This document shows, piece by piece, positions 1-7,713 of a stretch of DNA of 12,182 nucleotides. Numbering within the stretch: position 1 is the stretch's first letter; each line of letters begins with the position of its first letter. Source of the stretch: Porticoccaceae bacterium (GTDB taxonomy: Bacteria; Pseudomonadota; Gammaproteobacteria; Pseudomonadales; Porticoccaceae). The stretch covers positions 1-12,182 of the forward strand of contig DLXZ01000240.1 in the NCBI GenBank assembly GCA_003448675.1, given 5' to 3'. Made by a program: the position numbers and the translations under genes. The notes under the pieces are model-generated. The model was not told the DNA's origin and searched no databases. It saw only the letters and a program-made list of their open reading frames with translations.

Positions 1-21
1 AAGTAAACTGTCCCCGGAATT
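1..21 (-). repeat. Possible outer end motif of a second RAYT-type element at the left edge
   Basis: Read on the minus strand, this edge contains GGGGACAGTTTACTT just after the stop of the ankyrin-like gene. From memory, this string commonly lies just outside the 5' end of REP-associated tyrosine transposase genes in gammaproteobacteria. Its GGGACAG core recurs in inverted orientation at 1511-1517, beside the RAYT remnant. The transposase itself, if present, would lie beyond the window on the left. Identification rests on recall of the motif plus the visible inverted core, so it is tentative. Confidence 0.45.
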
Positions 22-22
22 G

Positions 23-598
23 TTATTCGTTCGTTGTATGCCCCCTATTTTCCTCTATTTTCCCCTGGCTTGGCTTCACAGAAAATCTATCAATTAAAGA
101 GGCTATACTCTGCTCGCATAGCTCTTCACTTTTACTACCTAGGTTTTCCAGTATGCTCGCTTTTCTAGATATTAAAAAATTAACTGCTTCTAAGTCTCTA
201 GCAATGACCGACAACTGTAGCGACGTACAGCCTCTTGCACTTTTCTTATCCAGATCCAAACCTCGATCAAGAAAGCTATCCACAATTTTCTCAAGCTTCT
301 TCTGATGCTTAGACTTTTGATACTTATCAACATCTTTCAATGTCAATATTGTGTAGGGCAATAGCTCAAAACCTGGCCATGTATCGTATGAAGAAATGGG
401 CCTTGTGCGTAGTTCGTACTGTGTAACCCTGTCTCTAAAAGGTAGTGGCGGCAATCTAGAATCAAAAAACTCCCAATTCCCATAGACCGACGCATAAATC
501 AATTTATAAGGATGGCCCGATTTAACCTCATAAATAACGTATCCGGTGTAACACAGAGCTACAGCACATAAAACTAGAGCTATAATTTTGGGTTTCAT
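23..598 (-). CDS. Membrane-anchored ankyrin-like protein, candidate immunity protein
   Basis: Not recognised as a named family. The protein is 191 aa when started at the ATG at 596-598. A strong Shine-Dalgarno (GGAGGGG) lies nine bases upstream, so the alternative upstream start at 625 is unlikely. Residues 4-22 form one hydrophobic segment after a short Lys-containing N-terminus, giving a signal anchor; no lipobox is seen. A polar middle domain follows. Residues about 103-150 resemble an ankyrin hairpin pair (GCTSLQLSVIARDLEAVNFL, then an Ala-Ser-Ile end). The start is one base after the stop of the Rhs-tip fragment, the usual place for the cognate immunity gene of a polymorphic toxin, and ankyrin-type immunity proteins are known in such systems. 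The membrane anchor suggests protection at the envelope, which is inference. The gene looks richer in A+T than the housekeeping genes nearby, consistent with acquired DNA. Confidence 0.6.
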   Translation of the reverse strand: MKPKIIALVLCAVALCYTGYVIYEVKSGHPYKLIYASVYGNWEFFDSRLPPLPFRDRVTQYELRTRPISSYDTWPGFELLPYTILTLKDVDKYQKSKHQKKLEKIVDSFLDRGLDLDKKSARGCTSLQLSVIARDLEAVNFLISRKASILENLGSKSEELCEQSIASLIDRFSVKPSQGKIEENRGHTTNE

Positions 599-599
599 A

Positions 600-1529
600 T
601 CACCGATCCCCTCCAAAAAGCACATTAAATCTTAATCTATTGTCAGGATTGATAGCCGCACCGCCCCTGGCTGCACCACCAAATTGCCCAAGCTTTTCTT
701 CAAATGTTAGGTCCCTTGTTAAGCCCTTAAAACCATCTGTCGCAAACCTCCTGGCTAAAGTAAATAGGCCTGGTTTTACTACACTCCCGGGTCCGAAATT
801 TTGGACAACATCAGCAACGTCTTGAATCTGAGCCGCATCAGTAATCAGGTTATTGGCAAGCGCCACTCCATCTGGCCCAATTTGATCGGCAGTTGGAAGG
901 TTAGGATGTTCCGGATAGAAAACACCAAAGGTCGTTTCTGCATTTTCCGGTGTGAGTCCTAAAGGATTATTTTTATCTAGCTGCGTCTGTTGTGCAGCCA
1001 ACTCCTTCTCAAGCTGCTCCTGATTCAAAGCCTGACTAAACGCCCCAGTTATCGCACCATTGGCAAACTTGCCACCCGTCATCTCCGAAGCCGTACCGCC
1101 AATCATAGCCCCAATCAGTACCCGCAGGGGGCTTACACCTTTACCGGGTATAAAACTAGAGTTATTAAAGCCCGTTCCCAAGGCCGTAAACCCGGCCGAG
1201 GCAAAGCCATGACCAAACTTCCCTCCCTGAAGTTGCGAACTGGTACCGCCAATCAACCCATGCAGTGCGATCTTCATACTGAAGCCAGTGCCAGTCAATC
1301 CACCGGCAAAAACTCCTTCACCAAAGGTTTTTGCATATTGTCCGGCACCATAAAAGGCCGCCGCCGATACCCCGGAGATAATGCCCGATTTAAGCGCCTG
1401 ACCAAAATCAGCTCCCTGAACTAACGCATCGGCAAAGCCGGCTGCTGCAAATGCCAAACTGGCCGTATACCATGGTGCAAACCCTTCACCAATAGTAGGC
1501 CAGGAAACAAGGGACAGACCACGATTTAT
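600..1529 (-). pseudogene. Rhs/polymorphic toxin C-terminal fragment, 5'-truncated
   Basis: The frame is open from just after a TGA at 1530-1532 to the stop at 600. The only start-like codon near the front is a TTG at 1457 without convincing context, so this is probably the 3' end of a much larger gene. Counting from that TTG (285 aa), residues 1-145 are Gly/Ala-rich and typical of the region just after the Rhs core. They contain two copies of a GGT-S-(6)-GGKF-type unit at residues 70-85 and 120-135, exactly 50 residues apart. Residues 145-170 are a Gln/Glu-rich linker. Residues 170-285 are a distinct tail ending FEEKLGQFGGAARGG...FGGDR, where an Rhs protein carries its variable toxin tip. 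I do not recognise the tail's fold or activity. The missing N-terminal core and the transposase junction at the front argue that the effector is not made in its normal form; the 3' end and the adjoining small gene look intact. Confidence 0.65.
1511..1526 (-). repeat. RAYT element 3' end motif with inverted GGGACAG core
   Basis: Immediately after the transposase remnant's stop codon (TAA, 1526-1528), the minus strand reads ATCGTGGTCTGTCCC. From memory this is a common sequence at the 3' end of this transposase class in gammaproteobacteria. The core is the inverse of the one at the left edge of the window. The Rhs homology begins right after it, which places the recombination junction near 1510. 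Confidence 0.5.
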
Positions 1530-1788
1530 TCAGCATTCTCAATAGCTTTACGCGGGCGTCCAGCTTTGCCCCGCGTAACACGCCTTCCCAGGGCAAGCGA
1601 CACCAGCAGCTGGAAACGTGAACTCCCCAAAGCACTGTTGCTGTTGGTGGCTGAGCGGATTTGATCCACAAGCCGGGGGTCAAGTTGGTATCGGAATAAC
1701 TCACAATAGGCTGCCTGTCGTTCGGTACGGTCTCGGCCCAGAGCGTTGGGCCGAGCATGAGATAAGCCTCTGGCTTTGACAACATCGG
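1526..1788 (-). pseudogene. REP-associated tyrosine transposase (RAYT, Y1_Tnp family), C-terminal remnant with frameshift
   Basis: Translating the minus strand gives a well-conserved RAYT C-terminus: ERQAAYCELFRYQLDPRLVD, QIRSATNSNSALGSSRFQ, and the ending GRRVTRGKAGRPRK...ENAE before the TAA at 1526. The stretch just upstream fits in a different frame, where SKPEAYLMLG matches the family's usual PHPxYLALG segment, so an indel lies around 1740-1750. The N-terminal HUH motif and catalytic Tyr are missing; the sequence meets the ung 3' flank near 1800. The family mobilises or maintains REP-type palindromes using a Y1 transposase fold. This copy cannot be active. A 99-aa open frame across 1486-1785 covers the same DNA but is only partly in the transposase frame and is not a gene. 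Confidence 0.8.
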
Positions 1789-1854
1789 GGAAAGATTTTT
1801 TTATCTATCCGTATACCGATTTCATCAAGCGCCAGCGCCACATCTGATTATTCC

Positions 1855-2544
1855 TCAATCCGGCAGACGCCAATGAATCGGTTCGATGCCCTGACTTTGC
1901 AGATAAGCGTTGGTGCGGGAAAAAGGCTTGCTACCAAAAAAACCGCGATGGGCGGATAGCGGCGAGGGATGGGGCGAGCGGATCACGCAGTGTCTGCTCT
2001 CGTCGATAATGCTGCCTTTTTTCTGGGCGTAACTGCCCCAAAGAATGAACACCAGATGCTGACGTTGCTCATTAAGCACTTCGATAACTTTATCGGTAAA
2101 ACTCTCCCAGCCCTGACGCTGATGGGAGCCGGCTTGACCGGCGACCACGGTCAGGGTGGCGTTTAGCAGCAAAACGCCCTGCTCGGCCCAGTGATTCAAA
2201 CAACCGTGTGCCGGTGCGCCAAGACCAAGGTCGGCATCCAGTTCCTTATAAATATTAATCAGCGAAGGCGGCGGCTGGACACCCGGGGGCACGGAAAAAC
2301 ACAGGCCGTGGGCCTGATTGGGCCCGTGGTAAGGATCCTGACCCAGAATCACCACCTTAACCGCTTCGAAAGGTGTCGTGTCCAGGGCGGCAAACCAGTT
2401 TTCACTGGGGGGATAGATCGTTTTGCCTGCCCGCTTTTCCGCTAACAGAAAAGTCCTCAAGGCTTTCATATAGGGCTTGTCAAACTCTTCCCCCAACACC
2501 TTGAGCCAGGAGGGGTGGAGTTTGATCGGCCTTTTTTCAATCAT
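1855..2544 (-). CDS. ung: Uracil-DNA glycosylase (family 1)
   Basis: Removes uracil from DNA as the first step of base-excision repair. At 229 aa it has the family's usual length. The water-activating motif GQDPYHG is at residues 68-74 with Asp70 as general base. The uracil-contacting Asn128 lies in LLLNAT, and the DNA-intercalation loop with the catalytic His is [14 protein letters not shown] at 191-204 (His192). All active-site elements are present, so the enzyme should work. The ATG at 2544 gives the standard N-terminus, though no strong Shine-Dalgarno precedes it. It starts 14 bases after the VOC gene ends, so the two are probably co-transcribed, perhaps with translational coupling. Downstream is accessory DNA rather than a recognisable terminator. 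Confidence 0.97.
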   Translation of the reverse strand: MIEKRPIKLHPSWLKVLGEEFDKPYMKALRTFLLAEKRAGKTIYPPSENWFAALDTTPFEAVKVVILGQDPYHGPNQAHGLCFSVPPGVQPPPSLINIYKELDADLGLGAPAHGCLNHWAEQGVLLLNATLTVVAGQAGSHQRQGWESFTDKVIEVLNEQRQHLVFILWGSYAQKKGSIIDESRHCVIRSPHPSPLSAHRGFFGSKPFSRTNAYLQSQGIEPIHWRLPD

Positions 2545-2558
2545 TTTATCGGGCCTGC

Positions 2559-2957
2559 CTATTCTGCGTGATACTGTTTGAACTCTCCTGATGGCTCACG
2601 ATCCGAATAAATATAAATAGAGTTACCAATAGGATCCTTAATGGAAAAACCTCTATCACCCCATGGGTGATCCTCCAGGGGCATTGCCATCTCAAGCCCT
2701 TCGCGTGTTAGTCTCGCGTGCTCGGCGTCCACATCATGCACTTTGAAATTAAGGGTAACGCCAGCGCCTGAAAAAGTTAGCATACCTTCTTGTTGCGGTT
2801 GAATAAAACTAATCTCGGGTCCGTCTTGATCGATTCTCAGCGTCACATACCAACCACAATCGAAGACGGGTTTTGCGGCGAAATATTTTTTATAGAAGTC
2901 TTTGCAGGCGTCAATATCTTCCGTACAAAAACATGTTGAAAGTTGGCTGGTTTTCAC
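2559..2957 (-). CDS. VOC-superfamily (glyoxalase/bleomycin-resistance fold) protein
   Basis: The protein is 132 aa from the GTG at 2955-2957, which has AGGAG six bases upstream. A longer frame reaches an ATG at 3077 but overlaps the end of lysS and adds a Cys/Trp-rich stretch without family likeness, so I reject that start. Two beta-alpha-beta-beta-beta halves are visible: residues about 5-58 ([17 protein letters not shown], then WYVTLRI) and about 68-118 ([17 protein letters not shown], then [16 protein letters not shown]). The DPxGN turn near the C-terminus is typical. The His that often begins the first half as a metal ligand is not seen, so a classical metal-dependent lactoylglutathione lyase role is doubtful. 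Substrate unknown; relatives include PhnB-like proteins, antibiotic-binding proteins and dioxygenases. It lies between lysS (85 bases upstream) and ung. Confidence 0.8.
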   Translation of the reverse strand: MKTSQLSTCFCTEDIDACKDFYKKYFAAKPVFDCGWYVTLRIDQDGPEISFIQPQQEGMLTFSGAGVTLNFKVHDVDAEHARLTREGLEMAMPLEDHPWGDRGFSIKDPIGNSIYIYSDREPSGEFKQYHAE

Positions 2958-3042
2958 GGTCTTCTCCTGGCGGCTAAGCCAACAATATAGCTGTGCTAGC
3001 CAGCATCTCAATCGACGCGACGCTGATCCCAACAGGCTATCC

Positions 3043-4533
3043 TTACTCGGGTCGCATATGGGGAAATAACAACACATCGCGAATGGAGGGCGAGTCGGTA
3101 AGCAGCATCACCAGCCGATCAATGCCGATGCCCTCGCCCGCGGTCGGCGGCAGGCCATATTCAAGAGCCCGCACATAGTCGGCATCGTAATGCATGGCCT
3201 CGTCGTCACCGGCGTCTTTTTCCGCCACCTGCTGACGAAAGCGCTCCGCCTGATCCTCGGCATCATTCAATTCGGAAAAACCATTGGCCAGTTCCCGGCC
3301 ACCGACAAAGAACTCAAAGCGGTCGGTGACAAAGGGATCGGTATCGCTGCGACGGGCCAGGGGTGAAACCTCGGTGGGATAGGCGGTAATAAATGTCGGA
3401 TTATCCAGTCGGTGCTCGACGGTTTTTTCAAAGATTTCTATCTGTACCTTGCCCAGGCCCCAGCTATCCTTGAGAGGAATCTCCAGTTTCTCAGCCACTG
3501 CCCGAGCGCTTTCCAGGCTATCGATATCACCGGCCTCAAGGTTTTCGTTGTAGTGCAAAATCGAATCAAAAACCGTCAAGCGCTGAAAGGGTTGGGCAAA
3601 ATCGTAGGCTGTGCCCTGATAACTGACCGTGGTCGATCCCAGCACCGTCTGACACAGCTGACGGAGCATGTCCTCGGTAAGATCCATCAGATCGCGATAG
3701 TCCGCGTAGGCCTGATAAAACTCCAGCATGGTGAACTCGGGGTTGTGTCGGGTGGACAAACCTTCGTTGCGGAAATTACGGTTAATTTCATAGACTTTTT
3801 CAAAACCACCCACCACCAGGCGCTTTAAGTAAAGCTCCGGGGCTACCCGCATAAACATTTCCTGATCCAGGGCGTTGTGGAAAGTCACAAAAGGCCGCGC
3901 CGTGGCCCCACCAGGAATCACCTGCATCATCGGGGTTTCGACTTCCATGAAGTCCCGCTGATTCAGGTAGTGGCGAATAAAATCGATAATTTTCGAGCGC
4001 AGCTTGAAGATCTGGCGCGAGTTTTCATTGACGATCAGGTCCACGTAACGCTGGCGATAACGCATTTCCTGGTCGGCCAGACCATGGAATTTCTCCGGTA
4101 GCGGGCGCAGGGATTTGGTTAACAGCTCGTACTGATCAAGGGTCACGTAAAGGTCGCCCCGGCCAGACTTGTGTAAGGGGCCGCGCACGCCCACCAGATC
4201 ACCCACGTCCCAGTGTCCGTAGCGCTCCTTGATATCAGCCTGAACCGTTTTATCGGCATAAAGCTGGATTTGTCCGCTGACATCCTGGAGTACCATGAAT
4301 GGCCCGCGCTTGGCCATAATCCTGCCAGCAACGCTAACCTCATGATGCAAGGCTTCCAGCTCTACCTTGTCCTTATCGCCAAAGCTTTCCTGCAATTTCG
4401 CCGCGAAATCAGACCGCCGGAAATTATTGGGAAAAGCCGTTGCTTCGCCTTGCTCCCGAATATAGCTAAGCTTACCGCGACGTTCCGCGATCAGCTTGTT
4501 TTCGTCAATTGCGCCTGTTGTGTCTTTGCTCAT
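3043..4533 (-). CDS. lysS: Lysyl-tRNA synthetase, class II
   Basis: Charges tRNA-Lys with lysine in the cytoplasm. At 496 aa it is close to E. coli LysS. Residues about 65-140 form the OB-fold anticodon-binding domain. The class II catalytic domain follows, with motif 2 at about 252-272 (RNFRNEG then [11 protein letters not shown]) and motif 3 at 466-476 ([11 protein letters not shown]). The C-terminus (LLFPHMRPE) is typical. The ATG at 4533 gives the usual N-terminus; the upstream Shine-Dalgarno is weak. It begins 29 bases after the prfB stop, the prfB-lysS order long known in gammaproteobacteria, so one transcript is likely. No clear hairpin terminator is seen in the 85 bases that follow. 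Confidence 0.98.
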   Translation of the reverse strand: MSKDTTGAIDENKLIAERRGKLSYIREQGEATAFPNNFRRSDFAAKLQESFGDKDKVELEALHHEVSVAGRIMAKRGPFMVLQDVSGQIQLYADKTVQADIKERYGHWDVGDLVGVRGPLHKSGRGDLYVTLDQYELLTKSLRPLPEKFHGLADQEMRYRQRYVDLIVNENSRQIFKLRSKIIDFIRHYLNQRDFMEVETPMMQVIPGGATARPFVTFHNALDQEMFMRVAPELYLKRLVVGGFEKVYEINRNFRNEGLSTRHNPEFTMLEFYQAYADYRDLMDLTEDMLRQLCQTVLGSTTVSYQGTAYDFAQPFQRLTVFDSILHYNENLEAGDIDSLESARAVAEKLEIPLKDSWGLGKVQIEIFEKTVEHRLDNPTFITAYPTEVSPLARRSDTDPFVTDRFEFFVGGRELANGFSELNDAEDQAERFRQQVAEKDAGDDEAMHYDADYVRALEYGLPPTAGEGIGIDRLVMLLTDSPSIRDVLLFPHMRPE

Positions 4534-4562
4534 TGAGCCTGTCTATCCACCTGGTTTTTGTA

Positions 4563-5658
4563 TTACAGCCCGGCCTTGAGGCTGGCTTCGATAAAGCGGT
4601 CGAGTCCACCGTCCAGCACCGCCTGGGTGTTGCGGGTCTCGACATTGGTGCGCAAGTCCTTGATGCGGGAATCATCCAGCACATAGGAGCGAATCTGACT
4701 GCCCCAGCCAATATCCGACTTGCTGTCTTCCACTGCCTGGGCGCTCTCCCTACGCTTGAGCTCTTCCAGCTCATAGAGCTTCGCCTTGAGCATCTTCCAG
4801 GCCCTGTCGCGATTCTGATGCTGGGAGCGCTCGCTCTGACATTGCACCACAATACCGGATTCCAGATGGGTCAGCCGGACCGCCGAATCGGTTTTGTTAA
4901 CGTGCTGACCACCGGCGCCACTGGCGCGGTAGGTATCTTCCCGAACGTCGGCCTTGCCCACATCAATCTCAATATCATCGTCGATTTCGGGGGATACAAA
5001 CACCGCCGAAAAAGAGGTATGGCGACGATTGCCTGAATCAAAGGGCGATTTACGCACCAGACGATGAACGCCGGTTTCGGTACGCAGCCAGCCGAAGGCG
5101 TATTCCCCCTTGAAATGTATGGTGGCGCTTTTTATGCCGGCCACCTCGCCCGGTGAGACTTCGATGAGTTCGGTATCAAAGCCCCTGGCATCGCCCCAGC
5201 GCAGATACATGCGCAACAGCATTTCCGCCCAGTCCTGGGCTTCAGTGCCGCCCGAGCCGGACTGGATATCGAGAAAGGCGTTATTGGGGTCCATTTCGCC
5301 GGAAAACATGCGGCGAAACTCCAGTAGCTCTAACTGGCCGACCAGGCCTGCCACTTCGTCTTCAACGGAGGCCAGGGTTTCGGCATCCTCTTCTTCCACC
5401 GCCAGCTCCAGCAGCTCGGCGGCATCGGCAGCACCGCTGTCCAGACCCTCAATGGTGGAAACCACCTGCTCCAGGGAGGCCCGCTCGCGACCCAGGGCCT
5501 GGGCGCGCTCGGGGTTATCCCACACTTCTGGCTCACCCAGCTCCAGCTCTACTTCGGTCAGGCGCTCCTTTTTGTGAGCATAGTCAAAGATACCCCCTGA
5601 GCACTTCCGTGCGGCTTTGGATATCTTCGATGGAGGCTTTGATGTGATTGGTTTCCAA
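4563..5658 (-). CDS. prfB: Peptide chain release factor 2 with programmed +1 frameshift
   Basis: Releases completed peptides at UGA and UAA stop codons. The gene is in two frames. A 24-codon leader begins at a TTG (5656-5658) and ends in AGGGGG TAT CTT TGA C, with the in-frame UGA at 5584-5586; reading resumes one base on as GAC-TAT-GCT. The AGGGGG is the internal Shine-Dalgarno-like element and CTT-TGA-C the slip site, identical to E. coli. Joined, the protein is 364 aa (E. coli 365). SPF, which reads the stop codon, falls at 204-206 and the catalytic GGQ at 249-251, each one residue before E. coli and so supporting the TTG start. The position of E. coli K-12 Thr246 is Ala here, as in most bacteria. 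Low RF2 favours the shift, giving autoregulation. An upstream TAG in the leader frame limits how far the start could move. Confidence 0.96.
5574..5602 (-). promoter_or_regulatory. prfB programmed frameshift site
   Basis: On the minus strand the sequence CTCAGGGGGTATCTTTGAC contains the three known parts: a Shine-Dalgarno-like AGGGGG, a spacer that places it just before the P-site codon CTT, and the poorly terminating UGA-C. In E. coli the ribosome slips +1 here when RF2 is scarce. Nothing in this copy departs from the canonical arrangement. Confidence 0.97.
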
Positions 5659-5737
5659 GGTCTTTTTCCGGCGGAGTAAAAGCGCCTATTCTATCGAAAG
5701 GCCCGCTGGCTAACCAGACGGATCAGGATTTTCTAGT

Positions 5738-6262
5738 CTATAGACCGGACCGTAAACCGCCAGAAACCGGAATGGTCACCCCGGTAATATAGCTGGATTC
5801 CTCACTGGCCAAAAACAAGGCGGCGTTGGCAATATCCTCTGGCTCAGCCATGGGTTTGAGCAGGCTTTACTCCGTAAATTCACGGCAACGGCCTGCCCCA
5901 CATCCGGATTGACAGTAAAACACATATCCCAGCGCTCTTCCTGAACTTCCGTCACCGGCGTGTATTTGGCATCGAGCCACAAGCTGCCGACCACATTGAC
6001 GACAATATCTATACGATCGAAGTGCTCACAGCTGGCGGCCAATCAGTCATTCACTCGCTTTCCACCAACACATTGCCCCGCTTGGCAAACAGACGCGCAC
6101 CGTCGCACAAACTGGCTGTCACGATTTCCTCTGCCTGGGCCAGGCGGCTGCCGGATATGTCGGGACGCACCCTCTTCTGCGCACCGCTTGGCCAAACCCA
6201 TGCCCATGGGGCCACCCGCCTCGGTGACCAGCGCTGCTTTATTTTTTAGTCGCAGGTGAACC
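5738..6262 (-). pseudogene. Short-chain dehydrogenase/reductase (SDR) pseudogene
   Basis: Pieces of one SDR appear in order but in different frames. The Rossmann start is LKNKAALVTEAGGPMGMGLA (about 6262-6190), where the first Gly of TGxxxGxG has become Glu. A second piece, DISGSRLAQAEEIV to GNVLVESE, ends at a TGA made by a one-base deletion near 6050. Then come HFDRIDIVVNVVG (the NNAG-equivalent strand) and WDMCFTVN near 5915. Finally the C-terminus [31 protein letters not shown] stops at 5738. The middle, including the catalytic Ser and the YxxxK motif, is missing, so an internal deletion lies near 5870-5910. A normal SDR is about 250 aa; only about 170 remain. It resembles FabG-like oxidoreductases. 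It cannot be active. It sits between apeB and prfB. Confidence 0.85.
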
Positions 6263-6324
6263 CCAGATTTTAAAATGATTTACACATTCCCATAGGGTTT
6301 ACCGGATTCAGGGCCAGGGAAAAA

Positions 6325-7680
6325 TCAGGCGACGGACAGCGGCCCAACATGGCGGAAACAGGCGCTCATCACCCGACATAAGTCCAACGCATCGCGGCTG
6401 CCGGCCAACTCCCGCACCGAGTGCATGGCGAAGGTGGGCACGCCCACGTCAAGGGTTGGCACGCCGATCTGGGTGGCGGTAATGGGGCCGATGGTGCTGC
6501 CGCAACCCAGATCCGTCCGCGTAACAAAGGATTGCAAATTCACACTCTCGGCTTCACACCATTGACGAAACAGGGCAGCGGTCACGCCACTGGTAGCGTA
6601 ACGCTGGTTGGCATTGATTTTTAACACCGGCCCGTGATTTAACAGCGGCACATGATTGTCGTCGTGGCGGCCAGCATAGTTGGGATGGACCCCATGCGCA
6701 TTGTCGGCGGAAATCAGCAATGACTGACTGATGCCCCGAAGCCGCTCCGAGGCATCGGGAAATATACGCTCAAGGGTGTGTTGCAACATGGGGCCCTGGG
6801 CTCCACAGGCGGAAGCACTGCCAACTTCTTCGTGGTCGGTACAGATCAGCATGCAGGTAGCAGGCGCGGCACCGCTCCCGCTTGTTAGGCCCGCACTCAA
6901 GAGCGCCTTGAGGCCACAGAAGCAACTGAGCAGATTATCGAGCCGGGCAGCGGCGAGAAAATCTCCGTGCAAGCCGATTTGGGCGGGAGCCTGAGTGTCA
7001 TAAAGACTTAATTCATAATCGAGAACTTCAACATCCCCAAGCTGGGCGTGTTCGGTCTTGAGCTGGGCGGCCACAATTTCGCGAAAATCGTCTACTTTAT
7101 TCCCCGGCTGAGCATTGTGTTTCACCTCGAACAAAATGGGAGGGATATCAGTTTGCGGGTTAACGGTACGGCCGGTATTGGCCTCCCGATCCAGGTGAAT
7201 GGCCAGGCTGGGAATAATGGCAACCGGCGCTTTAAAATCGATTAGGCCCTTAGTGAGTTTGCCACTGCCTTTCTCTCGATAAACCACACGACCGGCGATG
7301 GATAAATCCCGGTCAAACCAGGGGTTCAACAGTACGCCGCCGTATACTTCAACACCCAGTTGAAAATAGTCTTTTACTTTTTCCGGCAGTGGTTTAACAC
7401 GCAGGTTGGGACTATCGGTATGGGCGCCGACCATGCGGATTCCCTGATTAAGACTTTCCGGCCCTCCATAGATAAAGGCGATGATGGAAGAGTCATTACG
7501 GGTAAGGAAATACTTGCCCCCCAGCTGCAAAGACCAGGCGTCCTGTTCGCGCAGTTCTATAAAATTCTCGGCACGAAGTGCTGCCGCCAGACGATGGGTT
7601 GCATGGAAGGGTGTTGGCGAGCACCGAATAAAATCCAGTAACTCAGTATTAAAAGCATGATAGTCGGAGCTTACCGTCAT
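6325..7680 (-). CDS. apeB: M18 family zinc aminopeptidase
   Basis: A cytoplasmic metallo-aminopeptidase trimming N-terminal, often acidic, residues; the family forms large tetrahedral dodecamers. The protein is 451 aa, slightly longer than the roughly 430 usual for bacterial ApeB. The two-zinc centre is complete: His87 and Asp89 ([14 protein letters not shown]), the bridging Asp248 (ARLDNL), Glu284-Glu285 ([16 protein letters not shown]), Asp326 ([10 protein letters not shown]) and His420 ([15 protein letters not shown]). The ATG at 7680 gives the normal N-terminus ([14 protein letters not shown]). It begins 33 bases after the dehydrogenase gene, so it is probably the last gene of the tsaB-uppP run. 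Peptide specificity cannot be read from the sequence. Confidence 0.95.
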   Translation of the reverse strand: MTVSSDYHAFNTELLDFIRCSPTPFHATHRLAAALRAENFIELREQDAWSLQLGGKYFLTRNDSSIIAFIYGGPESLNQGIRMVGAHTDSPNLRVKPLPEKVKDYFQLGVEVYGGVLLNPWFDRDLSIAGRVVYREKGSGKLTKGLIDFKAPVAIIPSLAIHLDREANTGRTVNPQTDIPPILFEVKHNAQPGNKVDDFREIVAAQLKTEHAQLGDVEVLDYELSLYDTQAPAQIGLHGDFLAAARLDNLLSCFCGLKALLSAGLTSGSGAAPATCMLICTDHEEVGSASACGAQGPMLQHTLERIFPDASERLRGISQSLLISADNAHGVHPNYAGRHDDNHVPLLNHGPVLKINANQRYATSGVTAALFRQWCEAESVNLQSFVTRTDLGCGSTIGPITATQIGVPTLDVGVPTFAMHSVRELAGSRDALDLCRVMSACFRHVGPLSVA

Positions 7681-7713
7681 TAATTTGTCTCTATTTCTAG
7701 TGCGTAAAAAATA

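Noticed and set aside
1486..1785. 99-aa open frame on the minus strand as a gene
   Set aside because: Only its first third matches the RAYT protein; the rest is out of frame with the conserved transposase C-terminus, so it is a by-product of a frameshift.
1790..1850. Short peptide-like frame (ALALDEIGIRIDKK) between ung and the RAYT remnant
   Set aside because: Too short, with no start context or recognised family; it may be leftover coding DNA but cannot be supported.
2958..3077. N-terminal extension of the VOC protein to an ATG at 3077
   Set aside because: It overlaps the end of lysS, has no family likeness, and a GTG with a good AGGAG at 2957 explains the start.
4509..5036. 175-aa plus-strand open frame opposite prfB
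   Set aside because: It lies wholly over prfB, whose release-factor motifs are unmistakable; it shows no family motif.
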